From positions 496,001-560,000 of the forward strand of contig NZ_WNZW01000001.1 of assembly GCF_009725165.1 (NCBI RefSeq): a stretch of 64,000 nt of DNA, given 5' to 3'. Below the pieces are notes generated by a model that had not been told where the DNA came from, ran no database searches, and saw nothing but the letters and a program-made list of their open reading frames with translations. The first letter of the stretch is position 1, and each line of letters opens with the position of its first letter. This document shows positions 46,749 through 54,600 of the stretch, piece after piece. A program made the translations under genes and the position numbers. This DNA comes from Paenibacillus woosongensis. Its GTDB lineage: Bacteria > Bacillota > Bacilli > Paenibacillales > Paenibacillaceae.

Positions 46749-46832
46749 ACTTTCTTCAACTCCTTCTTTCGACAAATCGTTGTTGTTGTGCGCAGTCATC
46801 CTATAGTAGAAAGCGGACGCAGCCGATACAAG

Positions 46833-47010
46833 AAAAACCTTTCTCTCTTAGAGAAAGGTCTTCATCGGTATCATGAATGCGCCTCTCTCATCTCTCAGAA
46901 ACCGAAAACGTCTATACGTCAACGGATCTGCAAGAATTAGCACCGTACGATTAAATCGCCGGTTGCCGGGTATCATCGGGCCAGTCCCTCCACCTGCTCT
47001 TGATAAGATT
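46833..47010 (-). ncRNA. SAM-I (S-box) riboswitch with terminator, controls metA-metI-metC
   Basis: On the minus strand the aptamer starts CTTATCAAGAGCAGGTGGAG (from 47007) and continues through GGGACTGGCCCGATGATACC, CGGCAACC and GGTGCTAATTCTTGCAG, all S-box landmarks. An expression platform follows, ending in a terminator stem ACCTTTCTC / GAGAAAGGT (46837-46859) with TTTTTCT. High SAM should favour termination before metA. Confidence 0.96.
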
Positions 47011-47055
47011 TCGCCATATTTGATTTTTTACGGAACACTTTCGTTCCCTGAGATC

Positions 47056-47084
47056 ACTTTAAAGGATAAATAGGCTTCCGTCAA
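47056..47084 (-). promoter_or_regulatory. Promoter of the S-box/met operon
   Basis: -35 TTGACG (47079-47084), 17-bp spacer, -10 TAAAGT (47056-47061) on the minus strand, about 40 nt before the aptamer. Confidence 0.65.
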
Positions 47085-47162
47085 GAACCCAGCACTGATT
47101 TGATCACCACCTGCATGTCTTCGCCATATGCTGAAAAATAGCCCCATTATGCTAGGTATGGC

Positions 47163-47191
47163 TTGATCATGTCATATGTCAGGGTTATACT
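47163..47191 (+). promoter_or_regulatory. Sigma-A promoter of the corA leader
   Basis: -35 TTGATC (47163-47168), 17-bp spacer and -10 TATACT (47186-47191). It is divergent from the met promoter about 80 bp away. Confidence 0.75.
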
Positions 47192-47235
47192 AGACAAGTG
47201 TTAATCAGCTTATTTGCAAAGAGGTGAAACCGATT

Positions 47236-47358
47236 ATGGAAGGCGACCCGAGTCCGCAGAGAACTGCCCCACAACAACAATGGCATAGGAAATCGATCAG
47301 CAGAGCGCTCACGGATGAATTGGGGCTCTTTCGTTTTCGTTTCCCGGTGTTTTCATAA
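47236..47358 (+). CDS. 40-residue leader peptide upstream of corA (MgtL-like N-terminus)
   Basis: ATG 47236 follows GAGGTGA by about 8 nt in the leader made from the promoter at 47163-47191. The peptide begins MEGDPSPQRTAPQQQ and ends in basic/aromatic residues (GLFRFRFPVFS). The first seven residues match enterobacterial MgtL (M-E-P-D-P-T-P) at five positions plus Thr/Ser. In MgtL the acidic/proline start destabilises translating ribosomes at low Mg2+ and switches on the downstream Mg2+ transporter. Here too a Mg2+ transporter gene follows, 97 nt after the stop. That this is a Mg2+-sensing leader is inference; the small ORF and its signals are seen directly. Confidence 0.7.
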   Translation: MEGDPSPQRTAPQQQWHRKSISRALTDELGLFRFRFPVFS

Positions 47359-47376
47359 AACGCCCGTTTAGGCGTT
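47346..47376 (+). promoter_or_regulatory. Two mutually exclusive hairpins at the end of the leader ORF
   Basis: Hairpin A: GGTGTTTT / AAAACGCC (47346-47353 and 47357-47364, loop CAT) contains the leader stop codon. Hairpin B: AACGCC / GGCGTT (47359-47364 and 47371-47376, loop CGTTTA) uses the same AACGCC. A ribosome at the stop would melt A and free B. A CTTTTT lies 15 nt after B, which is far for a classical terminator. Confidence 0.5.
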
Positions 47377-47455
47377 GCCGGCTGCTGGTCCTTTTTCCTG
47401 TGCTCAACCTAGAGCATATTATCCGAGGGATTTGGGGAAAAGGAGAGTGATACCC

Positions 47456-48391
47456 TTGAAAATTCGTCATGTCAAAGACGGCGTATTTACAACGGTTGAT
47501 GATGTGGAGCTAACGACCACGGCACCGGAGGAAGGCTTTTACTGGATTGATGCGGACGGTGAGGATCTGCAAATACTGCAGCCGCTGTTCTCCTTGCATG
47601 ACCTGGCTGTAGAAGACTGTTTAACGGAAGAGGAGCAGCGTCCGAAAATCGAAACGTATGACAATCACTATTTCATTGTCGTGAACAGCATCCGCTTTGA
47701 CGATGAAGAGATCTTCCTGCGGGCTCTGAATATTTTCCTGGGCCGGCATTATATTATTACGGTAACCAACCAAAAAATTAACGAGCTTCGCGCGGTCAAG
47801 CCGATACTTTGGGAGCAGGAGGTTAGTGAGCCTGACCGGTTCCTGTATCTGCTCATTGACCTTGTCGTGGACAACTATTTCACGGTCAGCGACCGGATCG
47901 AAGTGAAGATCGAGAAGCTTGAAGAAGATATTCTCATGCATACGAAGCGATCTCATCTAAGCGAGATCATCGGCCTGCGAAGCGAAATATTGTGGCTGAA
48001 GAAGATGCTTGGGCCGCAGAAGGAAGTTATCAATATTTTAAACAAAAAGGATTTGCGCCTGATCGATGATCAGCTCCAGAAATATTTTAGAGATATTTAC
48101 GAGAACGCTGTAAAAATCTCCGAGAACTTTGAGACGTTCCGGGAGCTGATGGGCAACTTGCGAGAAGCCTACCAGTCTTCGATCGCCAACAGGGCGAACG
48201 AGATTATGCGCGTCTTTACCGCAATTACAACGATTTTCATTCCGCTTACGTTGATTACCGGTATTTACGGGATGAACTTCGACAACATGCCGGAACTGCA
48301 TTGGAAATATTCTTATTACGTGGTAATCGGGATCATGATTGTTCTCGGTGCAGGAATGTACTATTTGTTCCGCAAGCGGGACTGGATTTGA
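47456..48391 (+). CDS. corA: CorA-family Mg2+/divalent-cation transporter
   Basis: 311 residues. A large cytoplasmic N-terminal alpha/beta domain and long stalk helix are followed by two C-terminal membrane helices, with the selectivity signature GIYGMNFDNMPELHW between them (GMN motif). It ends with a basic tail. The start is TTG 47456 behind AAAAGGAGAG; the frame runs back to 47375 but lacks a ribosome site there. Preceded by a leader ORF and followed by a strong terminator, so it is a single-gene unit. Mg2+ is the usual substrate; Co2+ or Ni2+ transport also occurs in the family. Confidence 0.94.
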   Translation: MKIRHVKDGVFTTVDDVELTTTAPEEGFYWIDADGEDLQILQPLFSLHDLAVEDCLTEEEQRPKIETYDNHYFIVVNSIRFDDEEIFLRALNIFLGRHYIITVTNQKINELRAVKPILWEQEVSEPDRFLYLLIDLVVDNYFTVSDRIEVKIEKLEEDILMHTKRSHLSEIIGLRSEILWLKKMLGPQKEVINILNKKDLRLIDDQLQKYFRDIYENAVKISENFETFRELMGNLREAYQSSIANRANEIMRVFTAITTIFIPLTLITGIYGMNFDNMPELHWKYSYYVVIGIMIVLGAGMYYLFRKRDWI

Positions 48392-48397
48392 AACAGG

Positions 48398-48444
48398 AAA
48401 GGACGAAGGCCTCCGTATTCCCGGAGACAGCTTTCGTCCTTTTT
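48398..48444 (+). terminator. Terminator of corA (probably bidirectional)
   Basis: A 13-bp stem with one mismatch (48398-48410 and 48430-48442) plus inner CTCC/GGAG pairing, ending in TTTTT on the plus strand; the opposite strand also ends in a short T-stretch toward the convergent HRDC gene. Confidence 0.85.
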
Positions 48445-48475
48445 GCTTGCATCTGACTATATATTCGCTCCGCTG

Positions 48476-49486
48476 CTAGCCCGCATCACGCACGGTGCTT
48501 CTGTCTCTCCGGTAGCGAATCCGGATCAGGCGCAGGCGTTCATACAGCATTTCCCGGTCCTCGGCCTCCGCTGCTTCCTGGCCATAGACCCGTTGAAGCA
48601 CCGGCTTTAGGAAGGCGTCTCCGAGCTCTTCATAAGCCTGCATGACCGCCGCCTGCTCCTCATCGGGCATTTCTTGCAATTCTTTGTTCACCAACTGCTC
48701 AGTACTGTATCCGTCCTTCTCAAGTTCCTCAAGTAATTCAATCATCTCCCGGCGGCCCATGGTTACGCGCTCGCGAATCTGCTCCACGCTCAACCCCTCG
48801 GCAATGCCTTCAAGCAGCTTTCGGCGCACGCCGTATTTCTCCATTTCTACCCGGAATTTCGCTTCTTTCTGCTTATACAGCCAGGAGCGGAGCGTTTCCT
48901 GATTGACCTCTTCCTCAACCCAATCCAGCGGGAAAGGACTCGGCTGCGAGTGTCTTCGGGTCATCTCCAGCAGCTCGTCACCAAACTCCCCCGCTTTATT
49001 CTGGCCTACCCCCGGCAGCTGCAGCAATTCCTCCAGTGTATGGGGAAGAAATACGCTAATCAGCCTAAGCAGGCGATTGCTCGCGATCAAATAAGGCGCC
49101 TTGCGTTCCGTGGAGGCTTTTTTCCTCCTCCAATTGCACAGCTCGGTATAGACCGGTTCATTGGGATGCCCTTCGCTATAACAGATTAGCTTCTGGGCAG
49201 TCATCGCCTTGCCGCGAAGCTGTTCCTTATCCTCCCAAACGCCTTCGACCGTCGGCTGGAACCCTTCCCCCAGCTTGATAACCAGGCGATGTCGGTAGAC
49301 ATGGAGCATCTCCGACCAGGACGAGCCTTCATACCAGATGTACTCCTGCTCGCCGTCGGCCGTAATTTCATTCCACCCCATGCGCCACATGCTCTCCTCC
49401 TCTCCCATCCAAACCTGTGCGCTTCCGACCACGGCGCCGGCCTCCCGCTTCTCCAGACTGTTCAAAAATATGATTCTCACGATCAT
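48476..49486 (-). CDS. HRDC-domain protein without helicase domain
   Basis: 336 residues. The N-terminal 110 residues are unassigned beta-rich sequence (QEYIWYEGSSWSEMLHVYRH). Residues about 110-190 are an HRDC domain (YTELCNWRRKKASTERKAPY ... LEELLQLPGVGQNKAGEFGD). The C-terminal 140 residues are charged and helical, with an HTH-like stretch (GLSVEQIRERVTMGRREMIE). HRDC usually binds nucleic acid in RecQ or RNase D proteins; here it stands alone, so a DNA-repair or RNA role is only a guess. Start ATG 49486 with GGGAGG close upstream. Confidence 0.78.
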   Translation of the reverse strand: MIVRIIFLNSLEKREAGAVVGSAQVWMGEEESMWRMGWNEITADGEQEYIWYEGSSWSEMLHVYRHRLVIKLGEGFQPTVEGVWEDKEQLRGKAMTAQKLICYSEGHPNEPVYTELCNWRRKKASTERKAPYLIASNRLLRLISVFLPHTLEELLQLPGVGQNKAGEFGDELLEMTRRHSQPSPFPLDWVEEEVNQETLRSWLYKQKEAKFRVEMEKYGVRRKLLEGIAEGLSVEQIRERVTMGRREMIELLEELEKDGYSTEQLVNKELQEMPDEEQAAVMQAYEELGDAFLKPVLQRVYGQEAAEAEDREMLYERLRLIRIRYRRDRSTVRDAG

Positions 49487-49547
49487 TTCCCTCCCTTAAA
49501 ATTCAGTATCTGAACGGACATCCGGCTGGAGCATTTCTAATGCACGC

Positions 49548-49587
49548 AAAAAAAGCACCCCTTCTGCAAAGTTACAGAAGAGGTGCT
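49548..49587 (-). terminator. Minus-strand terminator upstream of the DUF3055 gene
   Basis: A 13-bp stem with one mismatch (49554-49566 and 49575-49587), loop CAAAGTTA, followed by seven T on the minus strand. No minus-strand gene lies between it and 50054, so it would end a transcript coming from the minus-strand genes above 50 kb after crossing the DUF3055 gene antisense. Confidence 0.75.
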
Positions 49588-49761
49588 CCCCCATTCATAT
49601 ACTGTTATAACCAATGATACCATTTTAAGGATCTATGTCAATGCTTGGCATGTTTTTTCCCATTAGCTGCATTTATCCGCTATAATATCTAGAAGTAACA
49701 GCTTAATTCTAAAATATACAAAACGCGATACGCGCACTATTTGTTCAAGGAGGCAATATCA

Positions 49762-50064
49762 ATGACTAACCCGCACAAAGAGCTCGACTTCCTGTCCGAC
49801 AGCACGGAAAGCACCTCCACCCGGTTCGTGACCTTCATTGGAGCATCCCTAAAACGTTTCGATCTGGCGATAACTACGACCAACCGCTTCTACGGCAAGA
49901 AGCTCGTTACTGATTTGCAAAATGGCAAAACAGCGATTCTAGGCACAGATGATCTGGAAGAGGAAGGCTATCTGGAGCATGTCTACAATCTGGAAGAGGA
50001 AGAAGCCGATGAGCTGAAATCCTTCCTGTATCAAGTTGTGGGCGACCCTTATTTTACGGATTAA
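49762..50064 (+). CDS. DUF3055 family protein
   Basis: 100 residues, soluble and acidic. Family features: TRFVTFIGASLKRFDLAITT, NRFYGKKLVTDLQNGKTAIL and DDLEEEGYLEHVYNLEEEEA. Function unknown. Strong ribosome site AAGGAGG lies 9 nt before ATG 49762; a TTG at 49741 is also in frame but unsupported. Its last 11 nt overlap the 3' end of the convergent glycosidase gene. Confidence 0.88.
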   Translation: MTNPHKELDFLSDSTESTSTRFVTFIGASLKRFDLAITTTNRFYGKKLVTDLQNGKTAILGTDDLEEEGYLEHVYNLEEEEADELKSFLYQVVGDPYFTD

Positions 50065-51160
50065 AGCCCTTTGAATTAAAGACTAGAGTATTGCTAAGAT
50101 GCCGCCCGGCCGTGGTGAGCATCTTGCCCCCGCCATAAAGCGCGGAGGATGCCCCGCCATCCAAATTCATCGCTTGCTTCGCTCCAAGCGTCTTCATAAT
50201 ATCCGCCCATTGCTTCATCGTGGCTGCAGGGACTGTCGCCAGCATAATGGAACCATCCGGCATGATGGCGATTCCGCTGCGGGCTGCCGAGCTGGTCAAT
50301 ATCTTCGGATCGTTGAACCCCTCAGCAGCCGCATTCAAAGCAACCTTGGCGTCCTTCACCAGGCGAGGCCCTGCACCGACAGCGGTAACGACTTCCTCCC
50401 AAGCAGGCAGCGGATCGCCTTGCGGGTTTTTGTAACTGAGGCTCAGTGCTACCTCGCTTCCGATTACAAACCGCTCCGCCATGTTCTTCTCTGTTCCCGT
50501 AAAGACAAGCACATACCCGTTCTTTGGAATGTCGGCATTGGCGTTGACTTCATTTTTAGCGACCTTGCCTTCGATTACCGTAACGGCCAGACCGCCGGAG
50601 AATCCGACCTTGCCGCCCCGGGCCGGCGTAAACATTATGCTGACGCTGCTTCCCGTAAGCGGCACCCGGTTCATAAATGTTGCGTACCAGCCCCTGGACT
50701 TGCCTTCCGGAGAGACGACCGTCCCGGTAATGGAAATGCGCAGCTCGTCCATGATTGCTGTGCCGTCCTTCTTAAAGCCGATCGTCGTGCCATTGCCGCC
50801 CTTGTGCATCACTTCACCATCGGCGATAAGCGTTCCGTATGGATCCGGCGGCCCGCCGTAAGCTTCAAAGAAAGCTCCGTTAATCGCAGCTTCCGCCTTG
50901 TAGCTTTTGACGATCGAAGCAAATTCCTCCGTGCTGCCCACCTGCCTTTTCGCTAACCCTACCGTGACCGGCGTGCCCTTTGGAATACGTACGGTTTGCA
51001 CGGTAAAGCTCTTGTTGCCAACCTTCACTTTCTTCGTTTCTTGCTTGATGCCTGAATACGGGGCCGCTGCTGCGCTCCCCCCGCTAGCTGTGATCAAGCC
51101 TGCAAGCAGGAAAATTGCAAGGCAGGCTGCGGCCCATCTTTGCCAATGATGCTTATTCAT
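50054..51160 (-). CDS. Secreted phosphodiester glycosidase family (NAGPA-like) protein
   Basis: 368 residues. A signal peptide (WAAACLAIFLLAGLITASGG) is followed by a NAGPA-type domain (AAINGAFFEAYGGPPDPYGT, TAVGAGPRLVKDA, ARSGIAIMPDG, MNLDGGASSALYGGGKML). It is a probable envelope or exopolysaccharide enzyme. ATG 51160 overlaps the end of the upstream exonuclease gene by 8 nt, so the two are coupled. It is the second family member in this window and resembles the one at 6985-8052 only in the catalytic domain. Confidence 0.87.
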   Translation of the reverse strand: MNKHHWQRWAAACLAIFLLAGLITASGGSAAAAPYSGIKQETKKVKVGNKSFTVQTVRIPKGTPVTVGLAKRQVGSTEEFASIVKSYKAEAAINGAFFEAYGGPPDPYGTLIADGEVMHKGGNGTTIGFKKDGTAIMDELRISITGTVVSPEGKSRGWYATFMNRVPLTGSSVSIMFTPARGGKVGFSGGLAVTVIEGKVAKNEVNANADIPKNGYVLVFTGTEKNMAERFVIGSEVALSLSYKNPQGDPLPAWEEVVTAVGAGPRLVKDAKVALNAAAEGFNDPKILTSSAARSGIAIMPDGSIMLATVPAATMKQWADIMKTLGAKQAMNLDGGASSALYGGGKMLTTAGRHLSNTLVFNSKGFNP

Positions 51161-52052
51161 TTGTCGCAGCCACTCCCATCCAATGGATAATGCTTGCCAT
51201 TTCCAATTCTTCGAATTTAGCGGCAACTTGAGCATGGTTCAGCTCAAGGCGGCAAGCCTCCTGATCGCATACAAGCTCTACATCGCAGCGGATCTCCGCA
51301 AGCTGCCTGGACAGATGCAGCATGTCGAGGTCAGCCTCGATCTTGGCGCGAATCGACTTGGAGAGCTTGTCCAGATTGCTAAGGATGCCGTCGACCGAAC
51401 CGAACTCCAGCACCAGCTTGAGCGCGGTTTTCTCGCCAATGCCGCGAACTCCAGGATAATTGTCGCTCGTATCCCCCATCAATCCTTTAAAATCAACGAT
51501 TTGGGCAGGAGCCAGCTGCTTCTCCTCCATTAAGCTTTGCGGGGTATACACACTATAGTTGCCATGACCCTTTTTCATAATGATTACGCTTGTCGTCTCA
51601 TTGACCAATTGGAGCATATCATGATCGCCCGTCAAGATATAGACGTCCATCTGCTCGCTAAAACGGGCGGCTAGTGTTCCGATGCAGTCATCCGCCTCAA
51701 ATCCCGGAGCGCTGACGTTCGGTATTCCCAAACTATCCATGACTTCCTGAATGAGCGCAAACTGCGGGATCAGGTCGTCAGGAGCCTCGGAGCGATTGCC
51801 TTTATAGGCGGCGAATTGCTCTGTCCGGAACGTCTTACTGCCTAAATCCCAGCAGCAGGCGATATGGGTCGGGTTGAATTTCTGCACCGCGTCCCAGAAA
51901 TATCTCATGAAGCCGTATACCGCATTTGTCGGCAGTCCGGCTTTCGTTCTGCGTATATAGCCTGTGGCAGCCGAGGCGTAATAAGCGCGAAACATGAGCG
52001 CCATCCCGTCCACCAGCAGCATGCTGTCTTTACTGTTAGGTATAACCGTCAA
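51153..52052 (-). CDS. ypcP: Stand-alone 5'-3' exonuclease (flap endonuclease family)
   Basis: 299 residues, close to Bacillus YpcP. It matches the 5'-nuclease domain of DNA polymerase I: SMLLVDGMALMFRAYY, acidic metal site GFEADDCIGTLA and TGDHDMLQLV, and the H3TH motif GVRGIGEKTALKLV. It removes RNA primers and flaps together with PolA. The start is TTG 52052 with AGGGAGAG upstream; the longer frame (to 52145) overlaps the previous gene. Confidence 0.92.
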   Translation of the reverse strand: MTVIPNSKDSMLLVDGMALMFRAYYASAATGYIRRTKAGLPTNAVYGFMRYFWDAVQKFNPTHIACCWDLGSKTFRTEQFAAYKGNRSEAPDDLIPQFALIQEVMDSLGIPNVSAPGFEADDCIGTLAARFSEQMDVYILTGDHDMLQLVNETTSVIIMKKGHGNYSVYTPQSLMEEKQLAPAQIVDFKGLMGDTSDNYPGVRGIGEKTALKLVLEFGSVDGILSNLDKLSKSIRAKIEADLDMLHLSRQLAEIRCDVELVCDQEACRLELNHAQVAAKFEELEMASIIHWMGVAATNE

Positions 52053-52080
52053 ATTACTCTCTCCCTGTATCGGCTTGGAG

Positions 52081-52443
52081 CTAATTGCCCCAGACCCGTT
52101 CGTATTCTTCAGCCTTGAAGCCAACCGTGACCTGTTTGCCGTCACTGACCAATGGACGTTTGATCAGCATTCCCCTGGATGAGAGCAGCTCGATCTGCTC
52201 CTCGCGGGACATGCCTGGCAGCTTGTCCTTTAATCCTTCCTGTCTATATATCTCTCCAGACGTATTGACGAATTTCTTCAGTTCAAAACCGCTTCGGTCA
52301 ATCCAAGCGGACAATTCTTTCGCGTCCGGCGGAGATTCCTTAATGTCGCGAAGCTCCAGCTCATGGCCTTGCGCCTCCAGCCACTTTACCGCGCTGCGGC
52401 AGGTACTGCATTTCGGGTATTGATACACAATCAGCTTACTCAT
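52081..52443 (-). CDS. Spx/ArsC-family thioredoxin-fold protein
   Basis: 120 residues. Motif YQYPKCSTCRSAVKWLEAQG has the CxxC pair, with RPLVSDGKQVTVGFK at the C-terminus, typical of ArsC/Spx/YusI relatives. It lacks the RNA-polymerase-binding features I would need to call it Spx. Role unassigned; possibly a glutaredoxin-like reductase. Ribosome site AGGAGG. Confidence 0.88.
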   Translation of the reverse strand: MSKLIVYQYPKCSTCRSAVKWLEAQGHELELRDIKESPPDAKELSAWIDRSGFELKKFVNTSGEIYRQEGLKDKLPGMSREEQIELLSSRGMLIKRPLVSDGKQVTVGFKAEEYERVWGN

Positions 52444-52490
52444 TGCTGTACAACCTCCTGATCCAATACATAATATTATCATCTCTATGA

Positions 52491-53462
52491 TTAAATCATA
52501 GCTATCAATGCCTGTTCCAGACTTGCCATATCCGGAGGAAACGGAGCATGAAAGCTCATAAATTCTCCGGTCAGCGGATGACGGAAGGCCAACTCGGAGG
52601 CATGCAGAGCCTGACGCTGGATAAGACCATCCAGCATTCTGCCGGGTTTAGCCTCATCTGAATCGGCCTGATCCTGTGAACCTGAACTGCCCGGCCCTTG
52701 ATACATCTTATCCCCGATAAGCGGATGCCCAATCGAAGTCATATGCACCCGAATCTGATGCGTCCGGCCCGTGCCCAGACGCAGCTCAACTTTGGATGCC
52801 GGCCCCATCGTCTGTGCCGTTGAATAATAGGTCAGCGCCGGATAACCGGACGAAATGACGATCCGGAGATGCGGCTGCTCGGGATCGCGGTCAATCGGCC
52901 CGTCAACTGTTCCTTCTGGCGGATCCGGCGTCCCATGCACGAACGCCACATATTTTTTGTCCACCTGTCCTGCGATCATCTGTTCGGAAATATGCTGATG
53001 CACGTAAGCATTTTTGGCGATGGCCAGCACGCCGCTTGTCTCCTGGTCCAAACGGTGCACGGGCCTGAATCGGAACATTTCGCCTTTCTCCCGCCAATAA
53101 TGCACCACTCCATTCGCCAATGTATCCGTATAATGTCCGTGGGTTGGATGGACGATCATTCCTGGCGACTTATTGACGATTAACAGTGCGTCGTCCTCAT
53201 AAATGCATTCAAAAGGAATCGGCTGCGGCAAAATGTCCTCGGATGTCTCCTTTTCCAGAGAAATGGCAGCGATATCCCCTATCTTTACGGGAACGCTGAT
53301 ATACACCCTTTCTCCGTTCAGTGTTATCCCCTTCTCAGTCAGCTTCAATCTGGACATCAGCTTTCTGGATACGCCCAGCCGGCGCTGCAGGAGCTTCTTA
53401 AGCTGCCAGCCGTCCTCGTCCTCCGTTACTACGTATACAATAGGGTCGTAGTATTGCGTCAT
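52491..53462 (-). CDS. RluA/RluD-family pseudouridine synthase
   Basis: 323 residues. An N-terminal S4-like segment (KKLLQRRLGVSRKLMSRLKL) is followed by the catalytic core with Asp in RPVHRLDQETSGVL and the family motifs KKYVAFVHG, RLGTGRTHQIRVHM and HPLIGD. It isomerises uridine in rRNA or tRNA; the exact target cannot be told from sequence. ATGA overlap with the upstream adenosyltransferase gene. Confidence 0.92.
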   Translation of the reverse strand: MTQYYDPIVYVVTEDEDGWQLKKLLQRRLGVSRKLMSRLKLTEKGITLNGERVYISVPVKIGDIAAISLEKETSEDILPQPIPFECIYEDDALLIVNKSPGMIVHPTHGHYTDTLANGVVHYWREKGEMFRFRPVHRLDQETSGVLAIAKNAYVHQHISEQMIAGQVDKKYVAFVHGTPDPPEGTVDGPIDRDPEQPHLRIVISSGYPALTYYSTAQTMGPASKVELRLGTGRTHQIRVHMTSIGHPLIGDKMYQGPGSSGSQDQADSDEAKPGRMLDGLIQRQALHASELAFRHPLTGEFMSFHAPFPPDMASLEQALIAMI

Positions 53463-54034
53463 GATTTCCGACCGAACACCTTTGCGCTGCGCACATATTC
53501 TGTATCCTGCACTTGCATGCGGGCATTCGCCGTCCGGGCCGCGGCAAAGAAGTAATCCGACAGACGGTTCAAATACGTCAGCACCTCCGGATTGACCTCA
53601 TGCTGATGACCCAAGGTAACCGCCCGGCGCTCGGCGCGGCGGCACACCGTCCGGCATACATGCAGTATAGCTGCCAGGGAAGTCCCTCCGGGCAAAATGA
53701 ACTTTTCCAGCGGAGGGTTATTCTGTTCAAGGCGGTCTATCCATGTTTCCAGCCGTTCAGCCAGCTCGGCTCCGACCTTGTAGCGGTCCTCGTTCAATCT
53801 GGCATAAGCCAGATCAGAGCCGCAATCGAACAGTTCATGCTGGATTTGCAGCAGTTCTTCCTTCAGGTCCGCGAATACCTCGGTATTGGCACCAATCAAG
53901 CTCACTGCCTGACCGACAAAGCTGTTCAGCTCATCAATCGTTCCGTAAGCCTCGATTCGGGCATCGTCTTTATCCACTCTGCCGCCGATGATGGAGGTCT
54001 GTCCCGCATCCCCGGTTCTTGTGTACAAATTCAC
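53459..54034 (-). CDS. Cob(I)alamin adenosyltransferase, PduO type
   Basis: 191 residues. N-terminal NLYTRTGDAGQTSIIGG (ATP-binding) and EAYGTIDELNSFVGQA, later RAERRAVTLGHQ and LTYLNRLSDYFFAAARTAN. It transfers the adenosyl group from ATP to cobalamin. The GTG start at 54034 has TGGGGGAT upstream; an in-frame TTG at 54055 is less likely. Four-nt overlap with the downstream pseudouridine synthase. Confidence 0.93.
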   Translation of the reverse strand: MNLYTRTGDAGQTSIIGGRVDKDDARIEAYGTIDELNSFVGQAVSLIGANTEVFADLKEELLQIQHELFDCGSDLAYARLNEDRYKVGAELAERLETWIDRLEQNNPPLEKFILPGGTSLAAILHVCRTVCRRAERRAVTLGHQHEVNPEVLTYLNRLSDYFFAAARTANARMQVQDTEYVRSAKVFGRKS

Positions 54035-54146
54035 TTTAATCCCCCATTCAAGCAAAAATCATATATGTCCAATATAACATATTCCTGCCCTCGTTTACTC
54101 CATCGTCCCCTTCTCAGCGTGGACCGTTGCAGCGTCGCCGGACATA

Positions 54147-54179
54147 AAAGAGGCGATCCGTCTTCCGGATCACCTCTTT
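54147..54179 (-). terminator. Terminator of the Spo0E-like gene
   Basis: A 14-bp stem with one mismatch (54147-54160 and 54166-54179), loop TCTTC, with TTT at the end of the 3' arm on the minus strand. It lies 30 bp after the stop. Confidence 0.7.
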
Positions 54180-54208
54180 GCGCAGGATGCTATAGATACG
54201 AGCCTGGA

Positions 54209-54475
54209 TTATTTTGCTTTCTGACTCTTCATAAATTCATTGATTTTTAAATCAAGCAGGCTGCTGATCTCGATGACAATGTCTGATGTAAAAGACTTCT
54301 CCTCTAAAAATATTTCTTCCATTCTAGTACGGAGCAGTTGAATTTCATCTTCCAATGTCAATGCTTGTGGTGATATCGTCCGGCCTTCTTCGCCCATCCA
54401 TTGATTCGTTGCATCGCCTTCAGCAATATGACCGCCCATCTTCTCGTACGGCATGTTGTATTCACCACAAAACAA
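54209..54475 (-). CDS. Spo0E-family aspartyl-phosphate phosphatase
   Basis: About 88 residues. The C-terminal 45 residues match the Spo0E pattern: LEDEIQLLRTRMEEIFLEEK, then IVIEISSLLDLKINEFM with the S-x-x-L-D motif. Such proteins dephosphorylate Spo0A~P or similar regulators and delay sporulation. The N-terminal 40 residues are atypical. TTG 54475 with AGGGAGG upstream is the best start; ATG at Met of NMPYEKMGG is an alternative. Confidence 0.8.
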   Translation of the reverse strand: MFCGEYNMPYEKMGGHIAEGDATNQWMGEEGRTISPQALTLEDEIQLLRTRMEEIFLEEKSFTSDIVIEISSLLDLKINEFMKSQKAK

Positions 54476-54600
54476 AAGTAATCCCTCCCTGCGAAACTCA
54501 AGCTCTACCAAAACCAAATTATAACATGATTATTGGACAATGATCAAATAATAAATGAGAAATTTGTTAATAACCCCCATTTACTAAAAATCACCGGAAG

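Noticed and set aside
46900..47073. 66-codon plus-strand frame in the met leader region
   Set aside because: It is explained by the SAM-I aptamer on the minus strand; there is no ribosome site for it.
47192..47455. M-box (ykoK) Mg2+ riboswitch before corA
   Set aside because: The leader is too short and I found none of the conserved M-box core; the small ORF with alternative hairpins explains the region better.
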